From: an uncultured Oscillospiraceae bacterium | GTDB lineage: Bacteria > Bacillota_A > Clostridia > Oscillospirales > Acutalibacteraceae | Length of the DNA stretch: 64,000 nucleotides | Direction: 5' to 3' | Assembly (NCBI GenBank): GCA_910587995.1 | Contig: CAJUNS010000003.1 | Span: 62,001-126,000 of the forward strand | Shown: positions 25,079 through 32,903 of the stretch, one piece after another | How positions within the stretch are numbered: the first letter of the stretch is position 1 | How the letters are laid out: each line of letters opens with the position of its first letter | Notes under the pieces: generated by a model | Database searches by the model: none | Seen by the model: the letters and a program-made list of their open reading frames with translations, nothing else | Told to the model about the DNA's origin: nothing | Made by a program: the position numbers and the translations under genes

Positions 25079-26482
25079 TCAGGGCGCCGCCCCCTCCAGC
25101 CGCTGGGAAAACAGCACCAAGTCTTTAAGAGTCAGAATTTCGTCCCCATCCAGGTCCAGGGCCAAGGCTTGAGGGCCCTCCCGCTGGTTCCGCAGCAGCA
25201 GCTCCAGGCCCGCGTCCATGTCCCGCTGGTCCACCCGTCCGTCTCCGTTCCCATCGCCGGGGACGACCAGGGTGTACTTCCGGGCGGTCATGCCAGTGCC
25301 AGCCAGGCCCTCTGTGACCACCGCGCCCTGCATGTTGTAAAAGGTCACGGGGTCCGGCCAAAACAGCTGCCGGAGGGTCTCCAGCGTGGTGCCCGGAGGC
25401 ACGTACAGCCAGGAGCCTTGAACCTCCACCGGCGGCGTTGGCCAGGGGCTGGACTCCGGCGAAGGGCTGGGAGAGGGCGTTGGGCTAGGGGAAGGAGACG
25501 GGGTAGGGACCGGAGTGGGCGAGGGTTCCTCCTCCGGGGTGGGGGCTGGCGAGGGCTCCTGGTCCGGCGTGGGAGCAGGCGTGGGGTCTGGCTGAAAATC
25601 GTGAGCCACCAAACGGAAGCCCCCGCTGGTTTTCACCAGGGCAAAGTCCTGAGACACTGCCGCCACTTCGCCCCCGGCCTCATAGGAGCCAGCCGGGAGA
25701 CCATCCCAGCCATAGGCGGTTACCCGGCTCCCGCCAAAGGCCAGCAAAGCGCTGCCGCCCCAGTAGCGCAGGGCCGGGTCCGCCGCCATAACCAGCTCGG
25801 CTCCGGTTTCGGTTAGACGGAAAATGGTTCCCTCCACCGAAAGATAGGCGCCGCCCCCTAAAAAGAGGCGGGGTTCCTCCCCGGAAAGGGCTTCCGCCTC
25901 TCCGCCGGACAGCCGGTACAGCAGGCCCTCCCCCCAGGCAAAGGCCTGACCGTCTGGGGCAGTGTAAAGCCGGCCCCTAACCGGCAGGGACAGCGCCTCG
26001 CCGCCATCCGGCGGAAACGCGGCCACTCCCTCCTGGTCCTCCACATACAGCCAGCCCTCCCCGCAGGCATAGGAGGCGGGCAGACTGGTGAAAAACAGGG
26101 CGGCGTTCCCCTCCGCCTCCCCCAGGTCCAGTTCTGGGTCCAGGGCCAACAGCGTCCCAAAGCCGTCATAGGCATAAAAGAGGCAGAGCTTTCCATTCTC
26201 CCCATAAACCAGGCTGGGGGGCGAGGCCAGAGCCGCGCTGGCAGGGGCTTCCTGATCGGGACCGCTGAAATGGCAGGCCCAGGCGGAGCCGCCATCCCCG
26301 CAAAGGAAATAGGCCCCGCCCTCTGTGCTGGGAAAAAGCCAAGAGGCCTCAAGCCCTGTGGGAAGCTCCGCCGCGGCCCGGGCGCCGCTGCCCACTGTGG
26401 AAAGCGACAGCCAAAGGGCCAGCAGCCCGGTGAAAAGCACAGGCAGCCAAACCGGAGAGAAGCGGACGCGGGGACGCCTCAC
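25079..26482 (-). CDS. Secreted protein with Pro/Ser/Thr-rich linker and C-terminal dockerin-like repeats
   Basis: 467 residues. GTG start at 26482 with AAGGAGG at 9 nt. Signal/anchor (VWLPVLFTGLLALWLSLSTV), then a beta-rich domain (~40-300) with repeated short strands resembling a propeller, a ~65-residue PTPSPSPSPTPSPSP linker, and a C-terminal type I dockerin-like pair: GDGNGDGRVDQRDMDAGLEL and DLDGDEILTLKDLVLF (Ca-loop DxNxDGxVxxxD pattern). Dockerins dock onto cohesins; no cohesin is in the window, so a cellulosome is not implied. Surface location is inferred. Confidence 0.85.
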   Translation of the reverse strand: MRRPRVRFSPVWLPVLFTGLLALWLSLSTVGSGARAAAELPTGLEASWLFPSTEGGAYFLCGDGGSAWACHFSGPDQEAPASAALASPPSLVYGENGKLCLFYAYDGFGTLLALDPELDLGEAEGNAALFFTSLPASYACGEGWLYVEDQEGVAAFPPDGGEALSLPVRGRLYTAPDGQAFAWGEGLLYRLSGGEAEALSGEEPRLFLGGGAYLSVEGTIFRLTETGAELVMAADPALRYWGGSALLAFGGSRVTAYGWDGLPAGSYEAGGEVAAVSQDFALVKTSGGFRLVAHDFQPDPTPAPTPDQEPSPAPTPEEEPSPTPVPTPSPSPSPTPSPSPSPESSPWPTPPVEVQGSWLYVPPGTTLETLRQLFWPDPVTFYNMQGAVVTEGLAGTGMTARKYTLVVPGDGNGDGRVDQRDMDAGLELLLRNQREGPQALALDLDGDEILTLKDLVLFSQRLEGAAP

Positions 26483-26538
26483 CAGGAATCGCCTCCTTTT
26501 TAATAAAAAATATCAAATCTTTTGCATATCCTATTCAA

Positions 26539-26567
26539 AGAATACCATATATGGAAAAGAAAATCAA
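26539..26567 (-). promoter_or_regulatory. Promoter of the dockerin-like gene
   Basis: Minus strand TTGATT, 17-nt spacer, TATTCT. A second weaker pair (TTGAAT-N17-TGATAT) lies closer to the gene. Confidence 0.5.
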
Positions 26568-26722
26568 ATCTTTTTTTCATTTTTGGAGATCGGGCGCTCC
26601 CCTGCCCTGAGCTGCCAAACCGGAAGAGAACCAGCGCCGCAAAGGGCTCCTTCTTCCCTCCCGCGGGAACCTTTGTGGAATCACACAAAACCCTGGAAGG
26701 AGGTGATGGACTTTGATTTCAT

Positions 26723-26751
26723 TTGACATCTTATGGGCCCCGTGCTAGAAT
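26723..26751 (+). promoter_or_regulatory. Promoter of lacI-type gene
   Basis: TTGACA, 17-nt spacer, TAGAAT. Confidence 0.72.
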
Positions 26752-26913
26752 GGATAGGACAGACAGAGGCAACGCCGCGCGGGGCTGGGTTTTGGGCTTT
26801 GCGCATGGGCTTTTTGGCGCTTTTGCGCCCTTTTGTGTCCAAACGGGGGCTTGGCGGGCATGGTCCATAAGGTACTGCCTGAATTACACTTGGAAGAAGT
26901 GCGGTGTTGAACT

Positions 26914-27927
26914 ATGGCAACCATCTATGACATTGCGGATAAAACCGGGTTTTCCGCCTCAACCGTGGCCCGGGCCTTAAGCGGAAGCGGGTATTGCAGC
27001 GCGGGCGCGAAAGCGGCCATTCTGGAGGCCGCGGCGGAGCTGGGCTATGTGCCCCATCAGGCGGCAAAAACCCTTAAGAACAATATTACTCAAAAAATCA
27101 TGATGTGCATTCCGGATATTATGAACCCCTACTACTTCGAGATGATCCACGGGGCGGCCATCACCTTGGAGCAGTACGGTTACAGCATTTTGCTGGGCTA
27201 CACCATGCACAGCCCCCAAAAGGAGCTGGAGGTTTTGGACTCTCTAAAGGGCCGGTATGTGGACGGGCTGATTTTCGGCTCCTTTGACTACAGCCCCCAG
27301 CTGATTGGGGCCATTCAGGACATGGGCCTGCCCACGGTGATCACCAGCTACTACCAGAGCCCCGGCAGCTTTCAGGACTATGACTGCGTGTACGTTGACC
27401 AGCCCCGGGCCGCTTGGACCGCCACCCGGTACTGCATTGAAAAAGGGCACCGGCGGATCGCCTTTTTGGGCGGAAACGCCAAAGAGCAGAACACCCGGGA
27501 GCGCTATGAAGGCTACCGCCGGGCTTTGGAAGAAAGCCTGCTCCCGGCCGCCAAGCCCCTGGCTGTTCACGCGGACTTTACCCGGGAAGGGGCCTATGGG
27601 GCCTTTACCGAGTTTTTGCGGCGGGGCGAGCCCTGCACCGCCGTGGTGGCCTGCAACGACCTGATGGGCGTGGGCTGCATGAAGGCCTGCGCTGACTTTG
27701 GCCTGCGGGTGCCGGAGGATATTTCCATTGTGGCTTTGGACAACACGGAGTACTGCCTGTGCACCAACCCGGCCATGACCTCCGTGGACATGCTGCAAGG
27801 GCAGGTGGGGAAGGAATCCGCCGCTTTTGTTATGGACCGGATTTTAAACAAGCGGAGCTTTCAAAAAAACATGGCCTTTACGCCGGTTCTGGTGGAGCGG
27901 GAATCTGTCTGCGCCCGAACGCCTTAG
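26914..27927 (+). CDS. LacI-family transcriptional regulator
   Basis: 337 residues. N-terminal HTH and hinge (ATIYDIADKTGFSASTVARAL ... LGYVPHQAAKTL), then a periplasmic-binding-like effector domain (IMMCIPDIMNPYYFEMIHGA, DGLIFGSFDY, HRRIAFLGGN, EDISIVALDNTEYC, TSVDMLQGQVG). Such regulators repress sugar-use genes until an inducer binds. Targets are probably the nearby glycosidases (GH3 cluster or the convergent GH13), but no matching operator was identified. Confidence 0.93.
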   Translation: MATIYDIADKTGFSASTVARALSGSGYCSAGAKAAILEAAAELGYVPHQAAKTLKNNITQKIMMCIPDIMNPYYFEMIHGAAITLEQYGYSILLGYTMHSPQKELEVLDSLKGRYVDGLIFGSFDYSPQLIGAIQDMGLPTVITSYYQSPGSFQDYDCVYVDQPRAAWTATRYCIEKGHRRIAFLGGNAKEQNTRERYEGYRRALEESLLPAAKPLAVHADFTREGAYGAFTEFLRRGEPCTAVVACNDLMGVGCMKACADFGLRVPEDISIVALDNTEYCLCTNPAMTSVDMLQGQVGKESAAFVMDRILNKRSFQKNMAFTPVLVERESVCARTP

Positions 27928-27939
27928 CCCGGCCTATGG

Positions 27940-27972
27940 AAAAGGACCGGTCCCTGGGGGGCCGGTCCTTTG
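27940..27972. terminator. Bidirectional terminator between lacI and the GH13 gene
   Basis: AAAAGGACCGG / CCGGTCCTTT hairpin between two convergent genes. Confidence 0.82.
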
Positions 27973-27980
27973 GCTTTGCT

Positions 27981-29630
27981 TTAGTTTATGGGGAACAGCG
28001 CCGCCTCATAGGGCCGCAAGGCCGGTCCCTGGCAGCCCCCCTGGCGGTCGTAGGAGGAGAGCAGGGCCTCCCCGGCCCCTTCCAGCAGGCGGGCGGGCAG
28101 CGTGTGGGCTTCGGCGGAAAAATTGAACACCGCCAGCAGCCTTTCGCCCGGAAGGCTTCGGGTCAGGGCAATCAGCTCGTTGCAGCCAGTGTCCAAAAAG
28201 GACAGATCTCCCCGGGCCAGGGCGGGGCGCTCCTTGCGCAGGGCGATGAGCCGCCGGTAGAAGTGAAAAATAGAACGGGGGTCCTGGCGCTGGGCCTCCA
28301 CGTTGATCTCCCGGGCGTTGGGGTTCACCTTCAGCCAGGGCTGGCCGGTGGTAAAGCCGCCGTGCTCCGTATTATCCCACTGCATGGGGGTGCGGGCATT
28401 GTCCCGGCTTTCCAGCTGGGCCCGGGCCAGGGCGGCTTCCGGGCTGGCCCCAGAGAGCAAAAGCTGGCGGTAGCGGTTCTGGGTGTCCGGGTCGTCATAG
28501 TCCTCAATGCGGGGCAGCTTCACATTGGTCATGCCGATTTCCTCCCCCTGGTACACAAAGGGCGTACCGGGCAGGCTGTGGAGGAAGAGTCCCAACAGCT
28601 TGGCGGAAGCCTCCCAGTACTCCCCGTCATCCCCATAAAGCGAGACCTGCCGGGGCTTGTCGTGATTGCTGAAAAAACGGGCCCACCAGCCCTGGTCCTT
28701 AAGGGCCGCATAGCTCTCCTCCGCGTCCCGCCGCAGCTTCTCCGGGGACCAGGTGTCAATCTCCACCATAGGCAGCACAAAGGGAATGGCCATGTCGAAC
28801 TCTTCCCGGCTGGTGTTCACGTAATTGGCCAGCTCCTCCACGGTGGGGGCCGATACCTCCCCCACTGTAAGCACGTTGCGGGGGGCGTAGACCCGCCGGT
28901 TCATCTCCCGAATGTAGGCGTGGGTGCCCGGCCGGCCCGCCAGGCAGTCCGGGAAGGAAAACCCGTCCGGCTGGGGAGGCAGTTTGGAGTCGGGGAAGTC
29001 CTGGGGCTTGTCCAGATAGCTGATGGCGTCCACCCGGAAACCGTCCACGCCTTTGTCCACCCACCACTCCATCATGCTGAGGATTTCCTCCCGCAGCTGG
29101 GGGCTGGCCCAGTTCAGGTCCGGCTGCTTTTTGGAAAAATAGTGGAAATAGTACTGCCCCCGCTGGGGCTCATACTCCCAGGCGCCGCCTCCAAAGGCGG
29201 AGGCCCAGTTGTTGGGTGGGCGGCCGTCTACCGGATCCCGCCAAATGTAGTACTGGCTTTTGGGGTTGTCCCGGGAGGTCCGGGACTCCTGGAACCAGGG
29301 GTGCTCGTCTGAGGAGTGGTTCACCACCAGGTCCATGATCAGCTTCATGCCCCGCCGCTTGCAGCCGTCCCGCAGCCGGTCCCAGTCCTCCATGGTGCCG
29401 AATTCCTCCATAATCTCCTGGTAGCCGGAGATGTCATAGCCATTGTCATCGTTGGGGGAGCGGAACACCGGGGAAAGCCACAGGGCGTTGACCCCCAGCT
29501 CTTCCAGGTAGTCCATCTTTTGCAAAATGCCCGGCAGGTCACCGATTCCGTCGCCGTTGGAATCATAAAAGCTGCGGGGGTAAATTTGGTAAATCACTAA
29601 ATCCTTAATCCAGTCCTTTTCCTCTGTCAT
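27981..29630 (-). CDS. GH13 alpha-glucosidase (oligo-1,6-glucosidase type)
   Basis: 549 residues, cytosolic. GH13 signature regions: LIMDLVVNHSSDEHPWF, nucleophile Asp in GVDGFRVDAISYL, acid/base Glu in LTVGEVSAPTVEEL, and FFSNHDKPRQVS. The early YQIYPRSFYDSNGDGIGDLPGI carries the Ca-loop typical of MalL/oligo-1,6-glucosidases that cleave isomaltose-type or short malto-oligosaccharides. The C-terminal beta domain ends the protein. It lies 16 bp downstream of the HAD gene in the same direction. Confidence 0.93.
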   Translation of the reverse strand: MTEEKDWIKDLVIYQIYPRSFYDSNGDGIGDLPGILQKMDYLEELGVNALWLSPVFRSPNDDNGYDISGYQEIMEEFGTMEDWDRLRDGCKRRGMKLIMDLVVNHSSDEHPWFQESRTSRDNPKSQYYIWRDPVDGRPPNNWASAFGGGAWEYEPQRGQYYFHYFSKKQPDLNWASPQLREEILSMMEWWVDKGVDGFRVDAISYLDKPQDFPDSKLPPQPDGFSFPDCLAGRPGTHAYIREMNRRVYAPRNVLTVGEVSAPTVEELANYVNTSREEFDMAIPFVLPMVEIDTWSPEKLRRDAEESYAALKDQGWWARFFSNHDKPRQVSLYGDDGEYWEASAKLLGLFLHSLPGTPFVYQGEEIGMTNVKLPRIEDYDDPDTQNRYRQLLLSGASPEAALARAQLESRDNARTPMQWDNTEHGGFTTGQPWLKVNPNAREINVEAQRQDPRSIFHFYRRLIALRKERPALARGDLSFLDTGCNELIALTRSLPGERLLAVFNFSAEAHTLPARLLEGAGEALLSSYDRQGGCQGPALRPYEAALFPIN

Positions 29631-29646
29631 GGCGGTCCCTCCTATT

Positions 29647-30372
29647 CTAGTTTACGCGCGGTGTTTCTATCTCTTTTAGGGCGGCGGGCAGTTCCAGCAG
29701 GCTGTGGATGGTATGCTCTGGCGCGCCAACCCCGGCGGGCAGGGTCATAAACCGGTTTACCGGCATCCAGATAGCCGGCATGTGGGCCGAGTGGGCGCAC
29801 AGCACGTCAAAGGGGTGGTCGCCCACATAGACGCTTTGAGCGCAGGGGACGCCCAGCTGCTGGCAGGCCAGCTCCAAAATGCGGGGGTCGGGCTTATAGA
29901 GGTCCACCTCTTCGGAGATTACCACTGCGTGGAAATAATCCAGCAGCCTCTGCCGCTCTAAAACCTGCCGCACGCTTTTGGTGTTGTTGCTGACAATTCC
30001 CAGGGACAGGCCCCGCGCCTTAAGGTCCGCCAAAACTGGTCCGGCCCCGGGAACCGCCTCGTACTCCATGTGGTAGCTGCGCATGAACACAGGGCGCAGA
30101 GGCTCCAGCATTTCGCCGCCCAGTCCCAAAGCCCGCTGGTACACCTGGAAAATATTTCCCAGGAATTCCTCGTCCCCCATGCGCACACCGGTTTCGTTTT
30201 CCCGGCGGATCTGTTCGCCCTGCCAAATTTCACTCTCGGCATAGGCCTTTTCCACATCCTCCAAGGTCAGCCCCGGCCGGACCGGCGCCGCTGTCTGGAA
30301 GACCATTTGGGCAATGGTGGGCTTTTTCAGCAGCAAGGTATTGTCAATGTCAAACAACACACAGCGAAGCAT
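29647..30372 (-). CDS. HAD-superfamily hydrolase (phosphatase-like)
   Basis: 241 residues from the ATG at 30372, 8 nt after GGGAG (ATG at 30378 would be too close). HAD motifs: CVLFDIDNTLLLKK (I), LGIVSNNTKSV (II), KPDPRILELA (III), and VYVGDHPFDVLCA (IV). The helical cap lies between I and II. Phosphatases of this type act on sugar phosphates or, in beta-phosphoglucomutase relatives, on glucose phosphates; the pairing with the GH13 gene points to sugar metabolism but the substrate is not known. Confidence 0.88.
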   Translation of the reverse strand: MLRCVLFDIDNTLLLKKPTIAQMVFQTAAPVRPGLTLEDVEKAYAESEIWQGEQIRRENETGVRMGDEEFLGNIFQVYQRALGLGGEMLEPLRPVFMRSYHMEYEAVPGAGPVLADLKARGLSLGIVSNNTKSVRQVLERQRLLDYFHAVVISEEVDLYKPDPRILELACQQLGVPCAQSVYVGDHPFDVLCAHSAHMPAIWMPVNRFMTLPAGVGAPEHTIHSLLELPAALKEIETPRVN

Positions 30373-30696
30373 ACGCATCACTCCCTTTTTTCATTATGCT
30401 GGGAGAGGGCCGGTGCTTTTGCATGGCAAGGGCCTCTCCATGGCGGACCATGCGTTCGCTTGGGAACATTTTACCACATTTTCCCCAGCGGGGCAAGGCG
30501 TTTTGGGGCAGGGAGGATAACCAAATCCATGAGAAAAATTTTGGGGGCCAAGCCTTTCCTGCCGCCCCCGGCATGGCCGCATTCTCCCCAAAAAACGCAA
30601 ATCAAGGGCCCCGCCCAGCCGCTCCAGCGAGCGGTCGGACGGAGCCGGCAAGCTCCCGTGCTATTCTCTTTTCTCCTCCCCGGCAGGCCCGCCGCT
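30373..30696. other. Intergenic region upstream of the HAD gene
   Basis: 324 bp between two minus-strand genes. It holds the HAD promoter (30468-30496) and an 80-100 nt leader. The part 30500-30690 is GC-rich without a supportable gene or hairpin. Confidence 0.55.
30468..30496 (-). promoter_or_regulatory. Promoter of the HAD-GH13 pair
   Basis: Minus strand TTGCCC, 17-nt spacer, TAAAAT. Confidence 0.6.
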
Positions 30697-31053
30697 TTAG
30701 GTCTTCTCCTTTTCCTGGTGCCACTGGATCTTCTGTTCCAGCCGGGCCAGGGCCGCCTCAATCTGCTGGCGCTGCTCCAAAAGAGCCTCCCGCTGGCGGC
30801 GCAGCAGCTCCAGCCGGGCGGGGATGGTTTCTGTCCCCTGCTGGTAGAGCCGCACATAGTCCACAATGGCCTCTACGGTCAGGCCCGCGCCCCGCAGGCA
30901 TTTGGCCAGCTCCACCCAGGCCAGGTCTTCCGGCTGGTAGTCCCGGTGGCCGGAAGCGGAGCGGGTCACCCGGGGAATCATCCCCACGCGTTCGTAATAC
31001 CGCAGGGTGTCTTGGCTGATGCCGTACTGGCCGCTCACTTCTTTTATCGTCAA
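30697..31053 (-). CDS. MerR-family transcriptional regulator
   Basis: 118 residues. Winged HTH TIKEVSGQYGISQDTLRYYERVGMIP, then VTRSASGHRDYQPEDLAWVEL, and a long coiled-coil dimerisation helix (LELLRRQREALLEQRQQIEAALARLEQKI). No effector domain or metal Cys, so it belongs to the short MerR group. The TTG at 31053 is chosen because the protein then begins MTIKEVS as in the family and AAGGG lies 7 nt upstream. Its own promoter has a 19-nt spacer, the geometry MerR proteins act on. Confidence 0.9.
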   Translation of the reverse strand: MTIKEVSGQYGISQDTLRYYERVGMIPRVTRSASGHRDYQPEDLAWVELAKCLRGAGLTVEAIVDYVRLYQQGTETIPARLELLRRQREALLEQRQQIEAALARLEQKIQWHQEKEKT

Positions 31054-31116
31054 TTTGCATCCCTTCCCGTCTCATTCATTTCCGCCGCTTACGTTTTCGC
31101 CGGGCGGGGCAATTCC

Positions 31117-31147
31117 ATTATACTATTTGGAGTAAGCTTAAGGTCAA
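31117..31147 (-). promoter_or_regulatory. MerR-type promoter (19-nt spacer)
   Basis: Minus strand TTGACC, 19-nt spacer, TATAAT. The over-long spacer is typical of promoters that a MerR protein untwists; autoregulation is inferred. Confidence 0.65.
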
Positions 31148-31216
31148 GCCGTGAATCATGACAAATCTTCCGTGAAAACTCTGTGCATTTTTTCGCCGCT
31201 TCCCTGCTCTTTTCCC

Positions 31217-31245
31217 TTGACAGAGCCGGAAGCGCATGGTATAAA
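31217..31245 (+). promoter_or_regulatory. Promoter of the Smr-domain gene
   Basis: TTGACA, 17-nt spacer, TATAAA. Confidence 0.75.
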
Positions 31246-31297
31246 TTTGGTATATCTGAACAAATCAGGGGCCCTGCCCGGAAAGGACGGATGCGCC

Positions 31298-31573
31298 ATG
31301 CGCTTTCGCCGCCAAGGAAATGTGATGACCGTGGACCTGCACGGGCTTTATGAAGCCGCCGCCCGCAGCCTGCTGCTCAACTGGCTGGACCACGCCCCGG
31401 AAGGCGTCCGCGAACTGCGGGTGATTCACGGCTGCAACCAGGGCGTGGTGCTGCGGGATATGGTGCGCCAGTCCCTGCGCCACCGGCGGTTGACCGGCTG
31501 GCTGCCCGCCTTGAACCCCGGCGAGACACGGCTGCTCCTTCGGCAGCCGCGGCTTTGTGAAAAAATGTCTTGA
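31298..31573 (+). CDS. Small Smr-domain protein
   Basis: 91 residues from the ATG at 31298 (GGAAAGGACGG upstream). VMTVDLHGLYEAAARSLLLNWL, VRELRVIHGCNQGVVLRDMVRQ matches the Smr (MutS2 C-terminal) fold with its DLHG and HG-x-G-x-VL motifs. Stand-alone Smr proteins are putative nucleases in RNA or DNA processing; the usual HGxG is HGCNQG here, so activity is uncertain. The next promoter's -35 overlaps its stop codon. Confidence 0.8.
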   Translation: MRFRRQGNVMTVDLHGLYEAAARSLLLNWLDHAPEGVRELRVIHGCNQGVVLRDMVRQSLRHRRLTGWLPALNPGETRLLLRQPRLCEKMS

Positions 31574-31600
31574 CATGGACCCCACTCCAGGGAATATAAT
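31570..31600 (+). promoter_or_regulatory. Promoter of the ECF S component gene
   Basis: TTGACA and TATAAT with a 19-nt spacer; the -35 overlaps the Smr stop codon. Confidence 0.6.
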
Positions 31601-31661
31601 GGGAGCATTGCGGACAGGCCTTGCCAGCCGTTCTCAAAAAACGCCACGGAGGGGATCTCTT

Positions 31662-32231
31662 ATGAAACCTGTATCAAAAAATCTTGTTCTGCCCGCCCTG
31701 TTTTTGTCCCTGGGGCTGGTGCTGCCCTTTTTAACCGGTCAGATTCCGCAAATCGGCCAGATGCTTTTGCCCATGCACATCCCGGTGCTCCTGTGCGGGC
31801 TGATCTGCGGCTGGCAGCGGGGGGCCGCCGTTGGCTTTGTGCTGCCGCTGCTGCGCTCGGTTTTGTTTGGCGCGCCTCCCTTCTTTCCCCAAGCCACCGG
31901 CATGGCTTTTGAGCTGCTGGCCTATGGCCTGGTGGTGGGCCTGCTGTACAGCCTCTCCCGCTGGCACTGCCTGCTGGCCCTGTACCGCTGCCTGGTGCTG
32001 GCCATGCTGGCGGGCCGGGCGGTTTGGGGCGTGGTTCAAACCATCCAACTGGGCGTCAGCGGAGGTGGCTTTACCCTGTCCATGTTCCTGGCCGGGGCCT
32101 TTTTCAACGCCATTCCCGGCATTTTGGCCCAGCTGATTTTGGTTCCCGCCGTTATGCTGGCCCTGGACCGCACGGGGCTGGTTCCCTTTGGCTCCAACCG
32201 GGAAAACGCCCATGAAGACGCCAGCGCTTAA
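31662..32231 (+). CDS. ECF transporter substrate-binding (S) component
   Basis: 189 residues with about five to six hydrophobic segments (NLVLPALFLSLGLVLPFLT, HIPVLLCGLICGW, AVGFVLPLLRSVLFG, YGLVVGLLYSLSR, ALYRCLVLAMLAGRAVWGVV, FNAIPGILAQLILVPAVML). IGQMLLPMHIPVLLCGL is typical of ECF S proteins, small membrane proteins that capture a vitamin or nucleoside precursor for a shared ECF ATPase module, which is not in the window. CGGAGGGG precedes the ATG. The next gene, a kinase, overlaps by 20 bp, suggesting import followed by phosphorylation. Confidence 0.82.
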   Translation: MKPVSKNLVLPALFLSLGLVLPFLTGQIPQIGQMLLPMHIPVLLCGLICGWQRGAAVGFVLPLLRSVLFGAPPFFPQATGMAFELLAYGLVVGLLYSLSRWHCLLALYRCLVLAMLAGRAVWGVVQTIQLGVSGGGFTLSMFLAGAFFNAIPGILAQLILVPAVMLALDRTGLVPFGSNRENAHEDASA

Positions 32232-32826
32232 CCTGGAAGCCGCCGCTTTGGCCATCCGGCAGGCGGTGGAGCCCCTGGCCGGGGCTGGGCCCCTGCTGGT
32301 AGCTCTGGACGGGCGCTGCGCCGCGGGAAAAACCACCCTGGCGGCTTATCTTCAGCGGCAGACCGGCTGGGGGCTGGCCCATATGGACCACTTCTTCCTG
32401 CGCCCCCAGCAGCGCACCCCGGCCCGGCTGGCGGAACCCGGCGGCAATGTGGACCGGGAACGGTTTCTAGAGGAAGTACTGCTGCCCTTGGAGGCGGGAC
32501 AGGCTGCGGTCTACCGCCCCTTTGACTGCCACACCCAGAGCCTGGGGGAGCCTCTGCGTCTGGAGCCCGGGCCGGTGCTGCTGGTGGAGGGCTCTTACTG
32601 CTGCCACCCCGCCCTCTGGGACCGGTATGGGCTGCATGTGTTCCTGACCGTGGACCCGGAGGAGCAGCTGCGGCGCATTGCCGCCCGCAATGGTCCGGCG
32701 GGGCTGGAAGCTTTCCGGCAGCGGTGGATTCCTCTGGAAGAAGGGTATTTTGAGGCATTTGCACTGGCGGAACGCTGTGAGCTGGTTTTAGCCCTGGACG
32801 GGACAAAGGACGGCAAAAAAACATAA
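32212..32826 (+). CDS. P-loop kinase, uridine kinase-like
   Basis: 204 residues. Walker A GRCAAGKTTLAAYL is near residue 35, followed by MDHFFLRPQQRTPARL (the FFLRP block seen in uridine kinase-like proteins), PVLLVEGSYCCHP, and a lid-type RRIAARNG. Probably phosphorylates a nucleoside or vitamin-like compound in the cytosol. It overlaps the ECF S component by 20 bp, so substrate identity could be shared with it. A terminator follows. Confidence 0.82.
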   Translation: MKTPALNLEAAALAIRQAVEPLAGAGPLLVALDGRCAAGKTTLAAYLQRQTGWGLAHMDHFFLRPQQRTPARLAEPGGNVDRERFLEEVLLPLEAGQAAVYRPFDCHTQSLGEPLRLEPGPVLLVEGSYCCHPALWDRYGLHVFLTVDPEEQLRRIAARNGPAGLEAFRQRWIPLEEGYFEAFALAERCELVLALDGTKDGKKT

Positions 32827-32868
32827 AAGAGCAAGGCCCCCATTTTCTGGGCGGGCCTTGCTCTTTTT
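32825..32868. terminator. Bidirectional terminator
   Basis: AAAAGAGCAAGGCCC / GGGCCTTGCTCTTTTT hairpin between the convergent kinase and solute-binding genes. Confidence 0.88.
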
Positions 32869-32903
32869 ATGGAGCGGCGCTCCGGTTGTTTTGCGAATCG
32901 GGC

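Larger units (their letters stand above)
26483..26913. other. Intergenic region between divergent dockerin-like gene and lacI
   Basis: 431 bp. Holds the dockerin-gene promoter (26539-26567) and the lacI promoter (26723-26751). The ~155-nt lacI leader (26758-26913) is G/T-rich with no recognised structure, and the short frames there look like noise. Confidence 0.6.
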
